Source: Jannaschia donghaensis
GTDB lineage: Bacteria; Pseudomonadota; Alphaproteobacteria; Rhodobacterales; Rhodobacteraceae
Assembly: GCF_001403795.1 (NCBI RefSeq)
Contig: NZ_CXSU01000011.1
Span: forward strand, 401,283-437,651
Direction of reading: 5' to 3'
Length of the DNA: 36,369 bases
Each line of letters begins with the position of its first letter. Position 1 is the first letter of the stretch. This document shows, one piece after another, positions 1 through 8,211 of the stretch. The position numbers were made by a program, and so were the translations under genes. The notes under the pieces are model-generated. The model was not told where the DNA came from. It was given only the letters and a program-made list of their open reading frames with translations, and searched no databases.

Positions 1-2
1 GC

Positions 3-143
3 ACGATCCGGGTGACGCCGGGGGCCGATCCGCGGACGCAGGATCTGACCCTGACGATGCCGGGCTGCGATGCGGTTGGCGAATTCGTCATGCTGGGCGA
101 CCTGGCGGCAAACGGGCCTCAAATCGACCTCGTCTCCAACTGA
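3..143 (+). CDS. 3' end of an unidentified protein gene (partial)
   Basis: An open frame enters from the left edge of the window and ends at a TGA at 141-143, giving 46 visible C-terminal residues (ending QIDLVSN). I see no recognisable motif and do not know the family. The composition (Thr, Pro, Gly, two acidic stretches) would suit the last beta strands of an exported or all-beta domain, but that is only an impression. It converges on leuC, and a hairpin at 164-187 separates the two. The start codon lies outside the window, so length and function cannot be judged. Confidence 0.5.
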   Translation, partial: TIRVTPGADPRTQDLTLTMPGCDAVGEFVMLGDLAANGPQIDLVSN

Positions 144-163
144 TCCTTACCACTAAACAAAAA

Positions 164-187
164 GGGGCGGCCCGTCAGAACCGCCCC
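164..187. terminator. Bidirectional hairpin terminator between converging genes
   Basis: GGGGCGG at 164-170 pairs with CCGCCCC at 181-187 across a 10-base loop. A run of A lies on the left (157-163, interrupted by one C) and CTT on the right, so the structure can end transcription in both directions. It sits between the partial plus-strand gene and leuC, which converge here. Confidence 0.65.
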
Positions 188-213
188 CTTCGCATCTGCG
201 CAGGGCATATGCC

Positions 214-1635
214 CTACATCATCTCGCGCACATCCGTCAGACGGCCCGTGATCGCTGCCGCCGCCGCCATGCCGGGCGACATCAAATGTGTGCGTCCGCC
301 GCGCCCCTGACGACCCTCGAAATTGCGGTTCGATGTGGCCGCGCAACGCTCGCCCGGTGACAGTTGATCAGGGTTCATCGCCAGGCACATGGAACACCCG
401 GCCATCCGCCATTCGAAGCCCGCGTCCTTGAAGATGTCAGCCAGACCCTCTTCTTCGGCCTGCGCGCGGACCAGGCCCGATCCGGGCACGACCATGGCGC
501 GCAAACCGTCCTTGATCTTCTTGCCCTTCAGGATCGCGGCGGCGGCGCGCAGATCCTCGATCCGGCCATTGGTGCACGATCCGATGAACACCGTGTCGAT
601 CTCCACGTCCGACAATGGCGTGCCGGGCGTCAGGCCCATGTAATCCAGCGACCGCTTGGCCGCATCGACCTTGCCGCCGGTGAAATCGCTGGCGGCGGGC
701 ACCTTCGCGGTGATCGGCAGGACGTCCTCGGGCGAGGTGCCCCAGGTGACGACGGGCGCGATGTCTTCGCCCGCGATGGTCACGACCATGTCCCAATGGG
801 CGTCGTCGTCGGAATAAAGCGTCTTCCACCACTTCAGGGCCGCTTCCCACTGCGCGCCCTTGGGCGCATGCGGGCGGCCCATGCAATATTCGTACGTCTT
901 TTCGTCCGGCGCGATCAGGCCAGCACGCGCGCCGCCCTCGATCGCCATGTTGCAGACGGTCATGCGGCCTTCCATCGACAAATCGCGGATCGCCTCGCCC
1001 ATGTATTCGATGACGTATCCGGTGCCGCCGGCGGTCCCAGTCTTGCCGATGACCGACAGGGTGATGTCCTTGGCCGTGACACCGGGGCGCAGTTTGCCCG
1101 TGATCTCGACCTTCATGTTCTTCGATTTCTTCTGGATCAGGGTCTGGGTGGCCAGCACATGCTCCACCTCGGACGTGCCGATGCCGTGGGCCAGCGCGCC
1201 GAAGGCCCCGTGGGTGGCCGTGTGGCTATCGCCGCAGACGACGGTCATGCCGGGCAGGGTCCAGCCCTGTTCGGGGCCGACGATGTGCACGATGCCCTGA
1301 CGCACGTCGGACACGGGATAGTAGTGGATGCCGAATTCCTTGGCGTTCTTGTCAAGCGCCTCGACCTGGATGCGGCTGTCCTCGGTCATGGTGGCGGCGT
1401 TGGCACGGTCCACCGTGGTTGGCACGTTGTGATCGGGCACGGCGATGGTCTTGTCGGGCGCGCGCACGGTACGGCCCGTCATGCGCAGTCCTTCGAACGC
1501 CTGGGGGGAGGTCACTTCGTGGACCAGATGGCGGTCGATATAGAGCAGGGACGTGCCGTCCTCGGCCTCGTGCGCCAGATGCGCGTCCCAGATCTTGTCG
1601 TAGAGTGTCTTGGAGGATGTGTCTTTGCCGGGCAT
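214..1635 (-). CDS. leuC: 3-isopropylmalate dehydratase large subunit
   Basis: LeuC pairs with LeuD to isomerise 2-isopropylmalate to 3-isopropylmalate in cytoplasmic leucine synthesis. The 473-residue protein has the family's normal length. The aconitase-type motifs are all present: [13 protein letters not shown] near residue 135, and the three cysteines that hold the [4Fe-4S] cluster at C354 (GSCTNGR), C414 and C417 ([11 protein letters not shown]). The ATG is preceded by AAGGAG nine bases upstream, so the start is secure. leuD is not next to it downstream (the neighbouring gene converges); in Rhodobacteraceae leuD and leuB are often separated from leuC by other genes. A possible short ORF lies about 60 bases upstream in the leader. 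No Leu-rich attenuator peptide is visible. Confidence 0.97.
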   Translation of the reverse strand: MPGKDTSSKTLYDKIWDAHLAHEAEDGTSLLYIDRHLVHEVTSPQAFEGLRMTGRTVRAPDKTIAVPDHNVPTTVDRANAATMTEDSRIQVEALDKNAKEFGIHYYPVSDVRQGIVHIVGPEQGWTLPGMTVVCGDSHTATHGAFGALAHGIGTSEVEHVLATQTLIQKKSKNMKVEITGKLRPGVTAKDITLSVIGKTGTAGGTGYVIEYMGEAIRDLSMEGRMTVCNMAIEGGARAGLIAPDEKTYEYCMGRPHAPKGAQWEAALKWWKTLYSDDDAHWDMVVTIAGEDIAPVVTWGTSPEDVLPITAKVPAASDFTGGKVDAAKRSLDYMGLTPGTPLSDVEIDTVFIGSCTNGRIEDLRAAAAILKGKKIKDGLRAMVVPGSGLVRAQAEEEGLADIFKDAGFEWRMAGCSMCLAMNPDQLSPGERCAATSNRNFEGRQGRGGRTHLMSPGMAAAAAITGRLTDVREMM

Positions 1636-1695
1636 CGCGCAGGACTCCTTGGCTGATGTGTCGATGGTCGTCGAAGGTCGGTCGAGGGAGGCGCG

Positions 1696-1782
1696 TCAGA
1701 CGTGCGCCGTCACCCCGTGGGCACGCCCGAAGAACCGCCATGGCAGGAAATCGTGGTCGCAAAGATCGTGCACGCGTTTCAT
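1696..1782 (-). CDS. Possible 28-codon small ORF in the leuC leader
   Basis: A short frame encodes 28 residues beginning MKRVHDLCDH and ending GVTAHV. It is preceded by a consensus Shine-Dalgarno AAGGAGG about 12 bases before the ATG, one of the strongest in the window, and it ends about 60 bases before the leuC start. It carries only two Leu codons, so it is not a classical leucine attenuator peptide. It has Cys, Trp and several His residues but no membrane segment. It may be a small protein, a uORF coupled to leuC, or chance. The strong ribosome site is the only direct evidence; conservation cannot be checked here. Confidence 0.35.
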   Translation of the reverse strand: MKRVHDLCDHDFLPWRFFGRAHGVTAHV

Positions 1783-1860
1783 GGCCCCCGATACCTCCTT
1801 GCCCGCGGCGTCGCAATGGCGGGCCGTTGCAAAGGCGGTGCGGCCTGCGCAAAAGGGGGG

Positions 1861-3225
1861 ATGGAAGATGATATCCTCGCCGACATCCCGCTCAAGGACG
1901 AACTCGTCCGCCTGTGGCACACGGGCCTGACCTTCGTGTCCGACCTGTTGCAGCCGGGCTGGAAGCTGTGGCAGCTGGTGATCGTGCTGGGGCTGGTGGC
2001 GCTGGCCTGGCTGATCCGCAAATGGCTGGGCGACCGGATGACGGCCTGGATGCGCACGCAGACGGGTCGGCCGAAGTGGCAGCTGCGCTGGCTGGTCATC
2101 GTGCGCAACAGGCTGGGCCTGATCACCTTCGCGGTGCTGGCCTGGGCCGTCTATCTGGTGATGCAGGACCTGTTCCGCTGGCCGTCGCGCAGCTATCTTG
2201 TCGGCCTGGCGGCAACGATCGGCACGGCCTGGATGATCGTCAGCTTCGTCGCGCGCCTGGTGCGCAACCCGTTTCTGCGCAAGATCGTGAATTGGGGTCT
2301 GTGGGCCTATGTCACGGTCTTCTACCTCGGCATTCTGGACGAGACGAAGCAAGTTCTCGATAACCTTGCCATCAGCGTGGGGGACTTCCGGCTTTCGCTC
2401 TTGGGCGCGATCACGGCGCTGATCGTGATCGGCATCCTGTTCACCGGGGCGCGGTTCGTCGCGCAGACAACCTCCAGCCGGATTTCGCGCAACGAGGATA
2501 TCAGCCCGTCGATGCGCGTGCTGGTCGTCAAGCTGCTGCAGATCGTTCTGTATGCGGGCGCGTTCTTCCTGGGCCTCAAGGCGGTGGGGTTCGACCTGAC
2601 GGGTCTGGCGGTCCTGTCGGGGGCCATCGGGGTGGGTCTGGGCTTCGGCTTGCAGAAGGTCGTCTCGAACCTCGTGTCGGGCGTCATCATCCTGCTCGAC
2701 AAGTCGATCAAGCCCGGCGACGTCATCACCATCGGCGACACCTTCGGCTGGATCAATTCGCTGACCGCACGCTACGTGTCGATCACCACGCGCGACGGCA
2801 AGGAATACCTCGTCCCGAACGAGGATCTGATCACCGGGCTGGTGGTCAACTGGTCCCATTCCAATCAACTGGTTCGCCTCGACATCTATTTCGGCACCGC
2901 CTACGGCGACGATCCGCATCTGGTGCGCAGCGTGGCGATCGACGCCGCCAAGGGAACCAAGCGCGTCCTGTCGTCGAAGGAGCCGGTCTGCCACATCGTG
3001 GGCTTCGGCGATTCCTCGGTCGATTACATCCTGCGCTTCTGGATCGCCGACCCCACCGACGGGCTGACCAATATCCGGGGCAACGTTTACCTGGCCCTGT
3101 GGGATGCCTTCCGCGAACACGGCATCTCCATCCCGTTCCCGCAGCGGGAGGTGAAGCATTTGAACGGCGCGCCGGCCAAGTCGCTGGAAGGGCCCGACGG
3201 GGCGGAGATGCTGGGCCGTGACTGA
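1861..3225 (+). CDS. MscS-family mechanosensitive ion channel
   Basis: An inner-membrane channel of the MscS superfamily, expected to open under membrane tension and release solutes during osmotic downshock. From the ATG at 1861 it has 454 residues. About six hydrophobic segments precede the pore helix (GAIGVGLGFGLQKVVSN), followed by the beta domain (KPGDVITIGDTFGWI, YLVPNEDLITGLVVNWS) and an alpha/beta C-terminal domain ending in PFPQREV. The length and extra N-terminal helices resemble the larger YbdG/YnaI-type members rather than the 286-aa MscS. The frame is open upstream to 1702, but that part reads like non-coding sequence and the G-rich run at 1855-1860 can serve as the ribosome site. 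It is transcribed divergently from leuC and overlaps the following amidase gene by 8 bases. Confidence 0.9.
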   Translation: MEDDILADIPLKDELVRLWHTGLTFVSDLLQPGWKLWQLVIVLGLVALAWLIRKWLGDRMTAWMRTQTGRPKWQLRWLVIVRNRLGLITFAVLAWAVYLVMQDLFRWPSRSYLVGLAATIGTAWMIVSFVARLVRNPFLRKIVNWGLWAYVTVFYLGILDETKQVLDNLAISVGDFRLSLLGAITALIVIGILFTGARFVAQTTSSRISRNEDISPSMRVLVVKLLQIVLYAGAFFLGLKAVGFDLTGLAVLSGAIGVGLGFGLQKVVSNLVSGVIILLDKSIKPGDVITIGDTFGWINSLTARYVSITTRDGKEYLVPNEDLITGLVVNWSHSNQLVRLDIYFGTAYGDDPHLVRSVAIDAAKGTKRVLSSKEPVCHIVGFGDSSVDYILRFWIADPTDGLTNIRGNVYLALWDAFREHGISIPFPQREVKHLNGAPAKSLEGPDGAEMLGRD

Positions 3226-4516
3226 CGCGGCATCGCTGCTGTCCGATCTGGCAGCGGGCCGCCACGATCCAAGGGCGCTGATGGCGGACACGCTGGACCG
3301 GATCGCCGGCTCCGACCTCAATGCGGTGGTTTCGCTGCGCAACCGCGACGACCTGCTGGCGGAGGCGTCGCATCCGCGCCCCGGTCCGCTGTCCGGTCTG
3401 CCGATGGCGGTGAAGGATCTGGCCGACACCGCGGGAATCCGCACCACCTATGGCCATCCAACCTTTGCCGATCACGTCCCGACGGCAGATGGTCCGACGG
3501 CGGCCGCCCTGCGCGGCGCGGGCGCGATCTTGATCGGCAAGACCAACACGCCGGAATTCGGTTTGGGCAGCCACACCTTCAATTCCGTCCACGGCACGAC
3601 ATTGAACCCATGGGACAGGACGCGCAGTGCGGGCGGGTCCTCGGGTGGGGCGGGGGCGGCGTTGGCGGCACGGTTGCTGCATCTGGCGGACGGGTCCGAC
3701 ATGATGGGATCGCTGCGCAATCCGGCGGCGTGGAACAACGTCTTCGGCCTGCGCCCGACCCATGGGTTGGTGCCGTCCGCGCCGGTCGGCGATCCTGTCC
3801 TGCATCCGCTGTCGACCGACGGCCCGATGGCGCGCACGCCGGACGACCTCGAATTGCTGCTGCGGGTTTTGGCCCCGTCGTACCGCGCGGATGCCCCGCG
3901 TGCGCCGCGCATCGGCTGGCTGGCGGATTGGGGCGGGGCCTATCCGATGGAGGAGGGCGTGCTGGCCTTGTGCGAAGCTGCTCTTGACGGGCTGGCCGAT
4001 CCGGTCGCACCGCCGATGAAGGCCTCCGACCTGTGGACCAGTTGGACGATCCTGCGCAGTTTCGCGATCTGGCAGAAGATGAAGCCGCTGTGGACCGACG
4101 CCTTTGCCGCCGCTTCCAAACCCGCGCTTCACTGGGAGGTGGAACGCGGTCGCATGCTGACCCTCGACGACGTGACGCGGGCCAGCGCGATCCGCGCGAC
4201 TTGGGCGCGGCGCTTCGACGCGATGGAGGTTGACGTCATCGCCCTTCCGTCGGCGCAATGCTTCGCGTTCGACGCCACGCTCGACTGGCCCGACGCGATT
4301 GGCGGGGTGCCGATGGACACCTATCACCGCTGGATGGAGGTTGTCGTGCCCGCGTCACTGATTGGCGTGCCTGCGATTTCCGTGCCCGTCGGGTTTCACC
4401 ACGACCTGCCCATGGGCGTGCAGTTGATCGCGCGGCGCGGGCGCGACAGCGACCTGATCCATCTGGCCCGGCGCATGCACGCGGCGCGGCCATGGGCGGA
4501 CCGGGTTCCTTCGTGA
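3218..4516 (+). CDS. Amidase-signature family hydrolase
   Basis: A 432-residue member of the amidase signature family, which hydrolyses C-N amide bonds. The Ser-cisSer-Lys triad can be placed at K66 (MAVKD), S141 (AGGSSGG) and S165 (GSLRNPA); the spacing of 24 residues between the two serines matches the family. The usual GTDTGGSIR block is changed to GSDMMGSLRNPA, a variant form whose substrate I cannot predict. It lacks GatA context, so it is unlikely to be the tRNA amidotransferase subunit. The start is a GTG inside the end of the MscS gene (8-base overlap), which suggests co-translation. The substrate is unknown. Confidence 0.88.
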   Translation: MTDAASLLSDLAAGRHDPRALMADTLDRIAGSDLNAVVSLRNRDDLLAEASHPRPGPLSGLPMAVKDLADTAGIRTTYGHPTFADHVPTADGPTAAALRGAGAILIGKTNTPEFGLGSHTFNSVHGTTLNPWDRTRSAGGSSGGAGAALAARLLHLADGSDMMGSLRNPAAWNNVFGLRPTHGLVPSAPVGDPVLHPLSTDGPMARTPDDLELLLRVLAPSYRADAPRAPRIGWLADWGGAYPMEEGVLALCEAALDGLADPVAPPMKASDLWTSWTILRSFAIWQKMKPLWTDAFAAASKPALHWEVERGRMLTLDDVTRASAIRATWARRFDAMEVDVIALPSAQCFAFDATLDWPDAIGGVPMDTYHRWMEVVVPASLIGVPAISVPVGFHHDLPMGVQLIARRGRDSDLIHLARRMHAARPWADRVPS

Positions 4517-4562
4517 TGCATTGCCGCTTGCGCGGGGGTCCGCGCCCCAGGGCCGCGCGCGA

Positions 4563-4591
4563 TTGACCTGCGCCCACGGACAGGGCAATGG
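4563..4591 (+). promoter_or_regulatory. Possible promoter of the rsfS operon
   Basis: TTGACC at 4563-4568 is a good -35 hexamer. Seventeen bases later CAATGG is a poor -10. It lies 40-65 bases before the rsfS start, in the 112-base gap after the amidase gene. The call rests on the -35 and position only. Confidence 0.25.
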
Positions 4592-4628
4592 GCGTGCCGA
4601 CGTTGTAGGACGGCGGTCCCGGTGTTAC

Positions 4629-5069
4629 ATGACCATTCCATTCATGCGCCCGGTGGCGCACACCTTTGCGGAGGATCGGACCCTGCCTTCCGACCACACA
4701 GCGCGCCCCGGCGCCGACAAGACCGCCAGCGACGCGACGCTGGCCCTCATCCTGACCACCCTCGACGAGGAAAAGGCCGAGGAGATCGTTCAGATCGACC
4801 TGGCCGGAAAGTCCTCCGTGGCCGATCACATGGTCGTCTGCTCGGGGCGTTCGACCCGTCAGGTCGGCGCCCTGGCCGAGAAACTGACCGAGAAGCTGAA
4901 GGGTACGCTGGGCCGAAACGCCCGCACCGAAGGCAAATCCCAGGGCGACTGGGTGTTGCTGGATGCGGGCGACGTGATCGTTCACATCTTCCGACCCGAA
5001 GTCCGCGAGTTCTATCAGCTGGAAAAGATGTGGCTCGACCCCGCGTCCGAGCCGACGCGCAACGTCTGA
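4629..5069 (+). CDS. rsfS: Ribosome silencing factor RsfS
   Basis: RsfS binds uL14 on the large ribosomal subunit and blocks subunit joining when nutrients are short. The conserved core is clear: EEKAEEIVQIDLAGKSSVADHMVVCSGRS... in shortened form, then GDWVLLDAGDVIVHIF and REFYQLEKMW at the C-terminus. From the ATG at 4629 the protein has 146 residues, including a roughly 40-residue poorly conserved N-terminal tail; an ATG at 4644 would shorten this by five. The ribosome site is weak for either. rlmH follows after one base, the usual alphaproteobacterial order rsfS-rlmH. Confidence 0.93.
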   Translation: MTIPFMRPVAHTFAEDRTLPSDHTARPGADKTASDATLALILTTLDEEKAEEIVQIDLAGKSSVADHMVVCSGRSTRQVGALAEKLTEKLKGTLGRNARTEGKSQGDWVLLDAGDVIVHIFRPEVREFYQLEKMWLDPASEPTRNV

Positions 5070-5070
5070 C

Positions 5071-5535
5071 ATGAAGCTGCACCTCGTCTGCGTCGGGCGC
5101 CTGCGCAAGGGCCCCGAAAAGATGATGGTGGAGGATTATCTGGACCGCTTCGCCAAGGCGGGGCGTGGTCTGGGCCTGCCGCCGGTGACGGTGACGGAAC
5201 TGGACGCAAAAGGGGCTGGCATGATCGCCGAGGGGGAGTTGATCGCCCGCGCCATCCCGCCTGGCGCGGCCATGGCGATCCTGGATGAACGGGGGCGGCG
5301 GATCACGTCGCCGGACTTCGCGGCGCATCTGGGCGACTGGCGTGACCAGGCCCGCGATGTGGCGCTGGTGATCGGCGGGGCGGACGGCATCGCCCCCGAT
5401 CTGCGCGACCGGGCGGATCTGGCGATCAGTTTCGGGGCGATGGTCTGGCCGCACATGCTGGTCCGGGTGATGGTCGCCGAACAGCTCTACCGCGCCGCCT
5501 CGATCCTTGCGGGCAGCCCCTATCATCGGGTCTAA
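5071..5535 (+). CDS. rlmH: 23S rRNA (pseudouridine1915-N3)-methyltransferase RlmH
   Basis: RlmH is a small SPOUT methyltransferase that methylates pseudouridine 1915 in helix 69 of 23S rRNA, using S-adenosylmethionine on assembled ribosomes. The 154-residue length is typical. The knotted SAM-binding end is present: LVIGGADGIAPDL, the ISFGAMVWPHMLVRVMVAEQ helix, and the C-terminal AGSPYHR that reaches the active site. It starts one base after the rsfS stop, so the two ribosome-related genes are likely co-translated. Confidence 0.95.
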   Translation: MKLHLVCVGRLRKGPEKMMVEDYLDRFAKAGRGLGLPPVTVTELDAKGAGMIAEGELIARAIPPGAAMAILDERGRRITSPDFAAHLGDWRDQARDVALVIGGADGIAPDLRDRADLAISFGAMVWPHMLVRVMVAEQLYRAASILAGSPYHRV

Positions 5536-5563
5536 CACCGCATATCCCTTCCGGAGATCCGAC

Positions 5564-7075
5564 ATGGACAAGAAACCCGTCATCCTGTGCATCCTCGACG
5601 GCTGGGGCATCAGCGACCGGCCCGCCCAATCGGCCCCCGACTGTGCCGACACGCCGACGTTCGACCGGCTGATGGCGACCTGCCCGCACGCGACACTGAC
5701 GACGTTCGGCCCGGCGGTGGGCCTGCCCGAAGGTCAGATGGGCAATTCGGAAGTGGGCCACATGAACATCGGCGCGGGCCGCGTCGTGTGGATGGACCTG
5801 GGTCTTATCAACAAGGCCATCGCCGATGATACATTCGCGCGGGAAAAGGCGCTGCGCGACTGGATCAAGGGGCTGAAGGCAAGCGGCGGAACCGCGCATC
5901 TGATGGGTGTCATCTCGGACGGGGGGGTGCACGGGCACATCGATCACCTGCTGGCGGCGGCGCGCGCGGTGACGGACGCAGGCGTGAAGGTCGTGATCCA
6001 CGCCATCACCGACGGGCGCGACGTGGCCCCGCGGTCGGCCGAAGGCTTCGTCGAGACGTTAAGGGACGGTCTGCCGGACGGGGCATCGGTCGGCACGCTG
6101 ACCGGGCGCTATTTCGCGATGGACCGCGACACTCGGTGGGACCGGGTGCGACGCGCCTGGGCCGCGATGGTCTGGGCCGAAGGGGAGCATGTGAAGGACG
6201 CGGATGCCGCCGTCGTTGACGCGCGCAGCCGGGACGAGAGTGACGAATTCATCCAGCCGACGATTCTGGGGGACTACGACGGAATGCAGGACGGCGACGG
6301 GGTCTTCTGCCTCAACTTCCGCGCCGACCGTGCGCGCGAGATCCTCAGCGCGCTGGCCGCGCCCGATTTCGATGGGTTCGAGACGAACGGCCGGCCGGAC
6401 CTGTCGATGCTGGGGATGGTGAACTACTCCGAGGCGCACGACGCCTTCATGTCGACCGTATTTCCCAAGCAGACCGTGCCAAACACCCTGGGTCACTGGA
6501 TTGCCACCAAGGGTCGCACGCAATTCCACCTGGCCGAGACCGAGAAATATCCGCATGTTACGTTCTTCCTGAACGGCGGGGTGGAGGAGCCGGAGGAGGG
6601 GGAGGATCGCCTCATGCCCCGTTCGCCGGACGTTGCCACCTATGACCTGCAACCCGAGATGTCGTCGGTCGAGGTGACGGACGCCTTCGTCGCCGCTATA
6701 GAGAAGGGCTACGACCTGATCGTGGTGAATTATGCCAACCCGGACATGGTCGGCCACACCGGCGATTTGGCGGCGGCGACGGCAGCCTGCGAAGCGGTCG
6801 ATCGCGGTCTGGCGCGGGTCATGGACGCGCTGGAGGGGACGGACGGCGCGATGATCGTCTGCGCCGATCATGGAAACTGCGAGACGATGGTCGATCCGGT
6901 CACCGGCAAGGCGCATACCGCGCACACGCTTAACCCCGTGCCGGTGATCCTGTGGGGCGGACCCGAGGACGCGGCGCTGCGCGATGGCAAGCTGGGCGAT
7001 CTGGCCCCGACGCTGTTGGCGTTGATGGGGATCGAGCCGCCCGAGGAGATGACCGGGCAGAGCTTGCTGGGATGA
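5564..7075 (+). CDS. gpmI: 2,3-bisphosphoglycerate-independent phosphoglycerate mutase
   Basis: GpmI interconverts 3- and 2-phosphoglycerate in glycolysis and gluconeogenesis, using two Mn ions and a phosphoserine intermediate. The protein has 503 residues from the ATG at 5564, the usual size. The metal site begins at D12 (CILDGWG) and the phosphorylated serine is S62 in QMGNSEVGHMNIGAGR. Further conserved blocks are AITDGRDVAPRSA, GRYFAMDRDTRW, NFRADRAREI, YANPDMVGHTGD and CADHGNCE. The frame is open upstream to 5507 inside rlmH, but the start at 5564 has a GGAG site ten bases ahead and gives the correct N-terminus. Its stop overlaps the start of the EnvC-like gene (ATGA). Confidence 0.97.
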   Translation: MDKKPVILCILDGWGISDRPAQSAPDCADTPTFDRLMATCPHATLTTFGPAVGLPEGQMGNSEVGHMNIGAGRVVWMDLGLINKAIADDTFAREKALRDWIKGLKASGGTAHLMGVISDGGVHGHIDHLLAAARAVTDAGVKVVIHAITDGRDVAPRSAEGFVETLRDGLPDGASVGTLTGRYFAMDRDTRWDRVRRAWAAMVWAEGEHVKDADAAVVDARSRDESDEFIQPTILGDYDGMQDGDGVFCLNFRADRAREILSALAAPDFDGFETNGRPDLSMLGMVNYSEAHDAFMSTVFPKQTVPNTLGHWIATKGRTQFHLAETEKYPHVTFFLNGGVEEPEEGEDRLMPRSPDVATYDLQPEMSSVEVTDAFVAAIEKGYDLIVVNYANPDMVGHTGDLAAATAACEAVDRGLARVMDALEGTDGAMIVCADHGNCETMVDPVTGKAHTAHTLNPVPVILWGGPEDAALRDGKLGDLAPTLLALMGIEPPEEMTGQSLLG

Positions 7076-8211
7076 TCCGCCTCGCCGCCCTCATCGTGCT
7101 GCTGGGTTGGCCCGTGCAGGCGCAGACTGCCGCCGACACGGCACGTGCGGCCGCCACGCAACTGTCCAGCGCCGCACGGCAACTGGAACAGGCGCAGGGC
7201 GCGCGCGACCGGGTGGCGGCGCTGACGGCGGTGGTCAAGGCCTATGAGGAAGGGCTTTCGGCGCTGCGCGACGGGTTGCGGCAGGTCGCGATCCGCGAAC
7301 GCGCCTTGACGGCGGATCTGCGCGCCCGCGAAGCCGAGATCGGTCGCCTGATCGCGGCGTTGCAGGCGATCGAACGCGCGCCCGCGCCGTTGTTGCTGAT
7401 GCATCCGTCCGGGGCGCTGGGGTCGGCGCGGTCGTCGATGATGCTGGGCGAGGTGGCCCCGGCACTGAACGCGCGCGCCGAAGGGCTGCGCGCCGATCTG
7501 GAAACCCTGCGCGAGGTACGACTGCTGGAGCAAAGCGCCGCCGACAGTCTGGCCCTGGGTCTGACCGGCGTGCAGGAAGCGCGGGTCGCCTTGTCCGAAG
7601 CCATCGCCGAGCGGTCCGACCTGCCGCCACGCCTGTCGGAAGATGCGGCACGCATCGCCGCCCTGCTGGGCCGGGTCGACACGCTGGAAGCTTTTGCCCA
7701 AGGCCTGGGTACCCTGCCGCCGACCGCCAGCACCCCGCTGGAGCCGCCACTGCCCTTGCCCGTCGCCGGCCGCGTGCTGCGCGGGTTCGGCCAGCCGGAC
7801 GCGGCGGGCATCGCGCGCCCCGGTCTGGTGATCGCGGCCCCGCCGGCGGCCATCGTGACGGCCCCGGCGGCCGGGACGATCCGCTATTCCGGGCCGCTTC
7901 TGGATTACGGCAATGTGATCATCCTGGAGCCGCAGTCGGGTCTGCTTCTGGTGTTCGCCGGGCTGGCACAGGTCTATGCTGGTCAGGCCAAGATCGTCCG
8001 GGCCGGTGCACCGCTTGGCCTAATGGGCGGGGGATCGCGCGTTGCGGGGGAAAACCTGCGTGATGTTGCCACGGACGGTGGCGCTTTGCGCTCCGAGACG
8101 CTTTATATCGAAGTCAGACAGGGCGGAACGCCCACGGATCCGGCGACATGGTTCGCCATCGAACAGGGCGCGGCGACCGGGGCCGCCGAAAGAACAGGGA
8201 TTGAGAGATGA
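7072..8211 (+). CDS. EnvC-like murein hydrolase activator with degenerate LytM domain
   Basis: A 379-residue exported protein with a signal peptide (residues 1 to about 18, ending VQAQ), a long Ala/Arg/Glu-rich coiled coil to about residue 225 and a C-terminal LytM/M23 fold (from about LPVAGRVLRGFG to LGLMG). The zinc ligands of active M23 peptidases are missing: the HxxxD site reads RPGLVI and the HxH site reads LLVFAGLAQ. It therefore probably does not cut peptidoglycan itself but, like EnvC, activates an amidase during cell separation; that role is inferred. It overlaps gpmI and ctpA by four bases each, and this gpmI-envC-ctpA order is common in alphaproteobacteria. Confidence 0.85.
   Translation: MIRLAALIVLLGWPVQAQTAADTARAAATQLSSAARQLEQAQGARDRVAALTAVVKAYEEGLSALRDGLRQVAIRERALTADLRAREAEIGRLIAALQAIERAPAPLLLMHPSGALGSARSSMMLGEVAPALNARAEGLRADLETLREVRLLEQSAADSLALGLTGVQEARVALSEAIAERSDLPPRLSEDAARIAALLGRVDTLEAFAQGLGTLPPTASTPLEPPLPLPVAGRVLRGFGQPDAAGIARPGLVIAAPPAAIVTAPAAGTIRYSGPLLDYGNVIILEPQSGLLLVFAGLAQVYAGQAKIVRAGAPLGLMGGGSRVAGENLRDVATDGGALRSETLYIEVRQGGTPTDPATWFAIEQGAATGAAERTGIER

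Noticed and set aside
364-1656. A 430-codon plus-strand frame antisense to leuC
   Set aside because: Arg/Gly/His-rich shadow of leuC without motifs or ribosome site.
1636-1860. Leucine attenuator before leuC
   Set aside because: The leader ORF has only two Leu codons and no terminator/antiterminator pair is visible.
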